From JBMYQA01 sp049600855 (GTDB taxonomy: Bacteria; Bacteroidota; Bacteroidia; Cytophagales; Flammeovirgaceae), in assembly GCA_049600855.1 (NCBI GenBank), contig JBMYQA010000218.1:1-10427 (forward strand): DNA of 10,427 nucleotides. The letters run 5' to 3'. The notes below the pieces were generated by a model. It was not told where the DNA came from. It searched no databases and was given only the letters and a program-made list of their open reading frames with translations. The position numbers were made by a program, and so were the translations under genes. Shown one piece after another: positions 7,345 to 10,427 of the stretch; the first letter of the stretch is position 1; every line of letters starts with the position of its first letter.

Positions 7345-7670
7345 ATGCGATATTAAATTCTTGATTTTCAATTACTTAAATAAAATACAAAACTCAACAT
7401 GTTCAAATAAAAAAAACTCTTCGCTAAAAATAGGCAATTGGGTCAAGTGTCCGATTTTGAAACAAATTTAGAGGTGCTTGTACGGAAAAGAACATTTTAG
7501 CGTGATTCGGGAAGGGGAAGGAAAGTAGAGGTGATTGGAATGTAAACTTCATAAAAGAGCGTAATATCAAGTAATACTAAAGATGATTATGAACTCATAT
7601 ATTTGAAGACAATCAAACCAAAGCGCCCAACTCATGATTAAACTAATAGAAGCAGTATAGATTAGTTGAA
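7345..7670. other. Gene-poor region upstream of the orphan frame
   Basis: No intact gene lies here. The first part is very AT-rich and probably holds the upstream part of the padR promoter region. From about 7568 to 7636 the plus strand can be read as a short protein-like stretch (SNTKDDYELIYLKTIK and so on), but it ends at a stop and lies in a different frame from the open frame starting at 7671. This could be decayed coding sequence belonging to that frame, or chance. Confidence 0.4.
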
Positions 7671-7982
7671 TTGGATACTGTTGGAAAGCTCGTTTGGAGG
7701 CATGAGATAGACTATGAAGTAAGCAAGGCATTTCAAGATCCGCAAGGGAACCATTGGTATTTTACGGTGAACAGTAATGAACAACTAGTGTATACCAATG
7801 TACTCATTCGAGAATCGTTAGGAAGTACATTTTACACTATTAGGTACAATTTTTACAACATTTGTAACTCCTCGGTTGAAGCTTCTGATTGTTTTTCGAT
7901 CGAATACAACACAAATCTAGGAGGATTAGGAATGATGAGTCAGACTTTATACTGGGATGGTTCGGACTTCATACTGAGATGA
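7671..7982 (+). CDS. Orphan 103-residue open frame, possible C-terminal remnant of a repeat/beta-propeller protein
   Basis: I do not recognise a named family. The frame has no ATG near its beginning: the first possible start is TTG at 7671, and the next in-frame methionines are far downstream (G-L-G-M-M-S-Q). No signal peptide is present. Still, the residues look like real protein: L-D-T-V-G-K-L-V-W-R-H-E-I at the front resembles the strand motif of PQQ-type or similar propeller repeats, followed by D-P-Q-G-N-H-W-Y-F and many aromatic and polar residues typical of secreted beta proteins. The frame is closed upstream by TAG at 7647. It may be the 3' end of a decayed gene, or a small protein with a non-ATG start. 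It converges on the LRR gene with a strong hairpin between them. Confidence 0.4.
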   Translation: MDTVGKLVWRHEIDYEVSKAFQDPQGNHWYFTVNSNEQLVYTNVLIRESLGSTFYTIRYNFYNICNSSVEASDCFSIEYNTNLGGLGMMSQTLYWDGSDFILR

Positions 7983-8010
7983 ATCAGACATATACGGGAA
8001 AGAACAAACA

Positions 8011-8050
8011 ATCCCTTGGTGGCTTAGTTGGGTGCTAACCATCAAGGGGT
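8011..8050 (-). terminator. Strong hairpin between the orphan frame and the LRR gene, probable terminator
   Basis: CCCTTGGTGG plus TTAG on the left (8013-8027, with C8023 bulged) pairs with CTAACCATCAAGGG on the right (8035-8048) to give 14 pairs including one G-U. The 7-nt loop is TTGGGTG, and two weaker outer pairs extend the stem to 8011 and 8050. On the minus strand the stem begins 43 bases after the LRR stop and is followed by TTGTTTGTTCTTT, a U-rich tail fitting termination of the HAD-LRR transcript. On the plus strand the downstream bases are less U-rich, so it may work in both directions with different efficiency. Confidence 0.65.
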
Positions 8051-8092
8051 GTCTTCATATTATTCGGAAAGCGTGAGTATAGCTTGATTCTC

Positions 8093-9184
8093 TCATTCCC
8101 AAGGCCCATATTCAATAGCTGCATCGGGAAATGCTTTTAAGATCAGCTGAATATCTGCTTCTGGAACTTTTCGGCCAATTAAATCAATCCATTCGAGTTT
8201 GGGCAATTGCTGGATGGTACTTGGAATGTGAAGGGTAGGAATGATTGCATAGGTTTTCCCATAATAATCCTCTAACTGCTCGTCTAAACACATTACATCA
8301 AGTCGTAACTCTTCTAGACTAGCGAGTTTACAAATGCCTGCTGGAAATTTATTGAGCCAAGTACACGAAAGGTGTAGCTCTCGGAGTGTTTGGAGTTTGG
8401 AAATATCATCTGAGAAATTGAGAATTACATTATTAGTCAGTATTAAGACTTCTAATTTTGTGAGGCGGCCAATATTGGACGTGACACGCATGGGGATATC
8501 ACTGATCATTTCGAAAAATCGGAGATTTGGGCAATACTTGAGGTAATCAGGTGTTTCTGCTAAATCTCCCGAGATGTTTAAGTATTCGAGTTTGGGTAAT
8601 GGTCTGATCGGATTGGGTAATTTGGTGTATTTACCCTGAAGTACCAAGGATTTGAGTTGCCTGAGCTGATTGATTTCTGGTGATACTGTTTTGAAATGAC
8701 CATACAGGTTTAAATGTTCAAGCTGAGTAAGTCCCCAAACTTCATGAGGAATGTGGGTAAAGCTTCCTCCAATTTCCAAATACTTCAATTGCTCTAGTTT
8801 GCCTAAGTTTTTAAACGGGTTTTCCATCGAAAGCATGTTAATGCTTAGAAATTTCAACTCGGGTAAATCGGGCAACTCACCTGCATTTTTCAGCATATCA
8901 TGTTCCAATTGTTTAATTACAGCACAAAACAGATTATCGCCAATTGTTAGTGAATCAATGCGGGAAAACTTTTGGGCATGTGCTTGAAATAATTGATAGC
9001 TCCGTTCTGTTTTTACCCATAAATGTTCTAGTTGATATTGGTGATGCTCCACACAATACTCAACCGTATGCTGTTGCCTTAAATATCCATTTGGATTCCA
9101 ACCAATATCATAGGGATCTTCTTGGGCAAAAGTGAATTGGGGAAAGGTAAGTACTACGAGCAAGTAAATGAACTGAGCTTTCAT
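8093..9184 (-). CDS. Secreted leucine-rich-repeat protein
   Basis: The 363-residue product starts with a signal peptide (MKAQFIYLLVVLTFPQFTFA, cleavage before QEDP), so it is exported. A region of about 85 residues without clear repeats follows. About ten leucine-rich repeats of mostly 22-23 residues run from about 107 to 350, with the pattern L-x-x-L-x-x-L-x-L and often a proline near the end (for example LEQLKYLEIGG, LTQLEHLNLYG, LRQLKSLVLQG, LTKLEVLILTN). A longer loop interrupts the array near 297-320. LRR folds bind other proteins; no partner can be named. The frame is open to another ATG at 9244, only 11 bases after the HAD stop, but the extra 20 residues would put an acidic stretch before the signal peptide, so I prefer 9184. 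It probably shares a transcript with the HAD gene. Confidence 0.8.
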   Translation of the reverse strand: MKAQFIYLLVVLTFPQFTFAQEDPYDIGWNPNGYLRQQHTVEYCVEHHQYQLEHLWVKTERSYQLFQAHAQKFSRIDSLTIGDNLFCAVIKQLEHDMLKNAGELPDLPELKFLSINMLSMENPFKNLGKLEQLKYLEIGGSFTHIPHEVWGLTQLEHLNLYGHFKTVSPEINQLRQLKSLVLQGKYTKLPNPIRPLPKLEYLNISGDLAETPDYLKYCPNLRFFEMISDIPMRVTSNIGRLTKLEVLILTNNVILNFSDDISKLQTLRELHLSCTWLNKFPAGICKLASLEELRLDVMCLDEQLEDYYGKTYAIIPTLHIPSTIQQLPKLEWIDLIGRKVPEADIQLILKAFPDAAIEYGPWE

Positions 9185-9255
9185 AAAATAGGGATTGAGC
9201 GTGAAGGCATATGGTTCATCTGGCAAGAATAATTCCAGATTCATTTTTAATCTTG

Positions 9256-9927
9256 CTATCCCAAAACCTTGTTGAAAAGTGAAAGAATTTCTCGACGGTT
9301 TGTTTGGCTAAATTCATCAATAATCAGCGCGCAGGTTGAAAAATCTTGATGGCCCGAGTGTGGACTCCGAAAACCGACACAAGGAATATTGGCTTTACTT
9401 GCTGCAATGGCTCCATTTCGAGAGTCTTCAATAACTATGCACTGTTGGGGAGCAACGCCAAGTAACGCTGCCGCTTTGAGAAAAATATCGGGCTCGGGCT
9501 TTCCTTTAGCAACTTCTTCGCCACTGAGTAACACGTCAAAAAAGTGGGCAATGCCCAATTTAGTGACGACCAATTCGATGTTCTTTTTGGGAGAAGAGGA
9601 AGCAACAGCCATTTTATAGCCTAATGCTTGGGCTTCTTGCAATAACGATAGCACTCCTTCAAATGAGTGTAATTCTCGCTCACTGAGTAGTTGGAACTTA
9701 TGGTCTTTTTCCATTTTTTTCAGAGTAGGAATACCTAGAGCAATCCCATAGTTGTCTTTCAAGTATCCCCACATCTTGTTGGCTGCAATGCCAATAAAAC
9801 CATCATATTCTTGTTGGCTAACCGTTGCGCCTAACTCGGCAAATAGTTTCAAATTCATTGCTCGATACAAATGCTCTGAATCGACCAACACGCCATCCAT
9901 ATCAAAAATGATTGCTTTTGTTGACAT
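9256..9927 (-). CDS. HAD-superfamily hydrolase, beta-phosphoglucomutase-like
   Basis: The 223-residue product is a cytoplasmic HAD phosphatase or phosphomutase of the beta-phosphoglucomutase-like subfamily, which acts on small phosphorylated sugars or similar metabolites. All catalytic motifs are present: motif I F8-D9-M-D11-G-V-L-V-D-S-E, with D9 as nucleophile and D11 as acid/base. Motif II is S110 in V-A-S-S-S-P. Motif III is K143 in K-G-K-P-E-P-D. Motif IV is E167-D168-S in V-I-E-D-S-R-N-G. A helical cap (about 18-85) lies between motifs I and II, as expected for type C1 caps. Length is normal. An in-frame stop three codons upstream leaves this ATG as the only plausible start. The substrate cannot be read from the sequence: phosphatase and mutase members share these motifs. 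The LRR gene follows on the same strand. Confidence 0.92.
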   Translation of the reverse strand: MSTKAIIFDMDGVLVDSEHLYRAMNLKLFAELGATVSQQEYDGFIGIAANKMWGYLKDNYGIALGIPTLKKMEKDHKFQLLSERELHSFEGVLSLLQEAQALGYKMAVASSSPKKNIELVVTKLGIAHFFDVLLSGEEVAKGKPEPDIFLKAAALLGVAPQQCIVIEDSRNGAIAASKANIPCVGFRSPHSGHQDFSTCALIIDEFSQTNRREILSLFNKVLG

Positions 9928-10427
9928 ATTATCTTTTTAACTGATGAAAATTGCTCTGATCTAACAGCTAGTTCAATATCCGTTAACTCATGTTTAGAAT
10001 GAAAGACTTTTTGTTCTTCTTTCGGTTCGTCAAAAAAACTTATGGTTTTCAAAGCATTCATAGTAAAAATGGCTCTATAAACGGTTTTTTTCTGTTTTTC
10101 TGAACCATTGTCTACAATTTGTCTATGCCTATTTCTTTAAATCTCCAACTCAAGCAACTACATTTGAGTTACCAATCCAAGCAAGAAAGTACGCAACACG
10201 ATTCAATACAGTTTTGATAAGTATTTTCTATCATGCCCCGTTAACTAACCGTTGTTGAAGCGACAAAAGCTATTTTTGAGATGTATTTGCACCACAATAG
10301 GCAAGTCATCATTTAGCCAATAATTCCTACAGTAATAAAAGCGATTTTGCACATTACTCCTGTTGCAAAGTAAGCTATAAAATAATATTTATACCGCTAT
10401 TCAGGGAAGTTGATGTTCGGCTTCCTT
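9928..10427. other. 500-bp region without a convincing gene, upstream of the HAD gene
   Basis: No frame here looks like a real gene. The plus strand has a 30-codon frame at 10125-10217 with no family resemblance. The minus strand has an open frame from 10061 into the HAD gene that I treat as chance. The promoter of the HAD-LRR unit should lie in the left part, but I see no exact TAnnTTTG box. Notable are the tandem octamer TTTTTCTG (10087-10102) and the heptamer TTGTCTA repeated 11 bp apart (10108-10125). The minus strand may contain the last few codons of a gene entering from the right, but this cannot be tested here. Confidence 0.5.
10087..10125. repeat. Short direct repeats: tandem TTTTTCTG and 11-bp-phased TTGTCTA
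   Basis: TTTTTCTG occurs twice in immediate tandem (10087-10094 and 10095-10102). Just after it TTGTCTA occurs twice with starts 11 bp apart (10108-10114 and 10119-10125), about one helical turn. Such spacing is compatible with a regulator binding direct repeats on one DNA face, but the units are short and no regulator is adjacent. They lie 160-200 bases upstream of the HAD start. Confidence 0.35.

Noticed and set aside
9855..10061. 68-codon minus-strand frame overlapping the start of the HAD gene by 73 bases.
   Set aside because: Its last third is the out-of-frame reading of the HAD motif I region (Trp/Cys-rich), and the first 45 residues show no family, signal peptide or ribosome binding site.
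10125..10217. 30-codon plus-strand frame starting MPISLNLQLKQLHLSY.
   Set aside because: Too short, without recognisable family or ribosome binding site; the upstream TACAATTTG has one spacer base too many for the TAnnTTTG promoter box.

Overview
The window looks like an ordinary chromosomal stretch from an AT-rich member of the Bacteroidota. The evidence is the gene families present: a DUF4403 lipoprotein, a PadR regulator next to a double-PspC/GIN-domain membrane protein, and an S41/PDZ exported protease. Most start codons also lack a Shine-Dalgarno sequence, and signal peptides end in a short A-Q or L-G-A-C motif. The family or genus cannot be fixed from this sequence. I see no tRNA, rRNA, CRISPR array or insertion sequence.

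Layout, left to right. (1) Positions 86-2530, minus strand: an exported S41-family protease-like protein, then an MscS-type mechanosensitive channel upstream of it. A hairpin separates the two, so they are probably separate units. The channel gene has a perfect GGAGGT ribosome binding site, which no other gene here has. (2) Positions 2541-2916: a gene-free divergent region with palindromes. (3) Positions 2917-4308, plus strand: a DUF4403 lipoprotein, facing the next operon tail to tail across a hairpin terminator. (4) Positions 4395-7210, minus strand: a padR-pspC operon. It encodes a PadR-type winged-helix regulator and a 796-residue membrane protein with two PspC domains and a C-terminal beta-helix of the GIN type. 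Upstream of padR, three GTAC-centred palindromes lie exactly 17 bp apart and are the best operator candidate in the window. (5) Positions 7671-7982, plus strand: an orphan open frame with no ATG near its start. It resembles the end of a repeat or beta-propeller protein and may be a remnant. (6) Positions 8093-9927, minus strand: a beta-phosphoglucomutase-like HAD hydrolase followed by a secreted leucine-rich-repeat protein, ending in a strong hairpin. (7) Positions 9928-10427: no convincing gene.

Many of the genes point to the cell envelope: an exported protease, a tension-gated channel, a lipoprotein, a PspC-type membrane protein under its own regulator, and a secreted LRR protein. Only the padR-pspC pair, and less firmly the HAD-LRR pair, look like true functional or transcriptional units. 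I found no convincing new multi-gene system. The most useful leads are the 17-bp-phased operator array, the arginine-aspartate ladder in the GIN domain, and the lone strong ribosome binding site on the channel gene.
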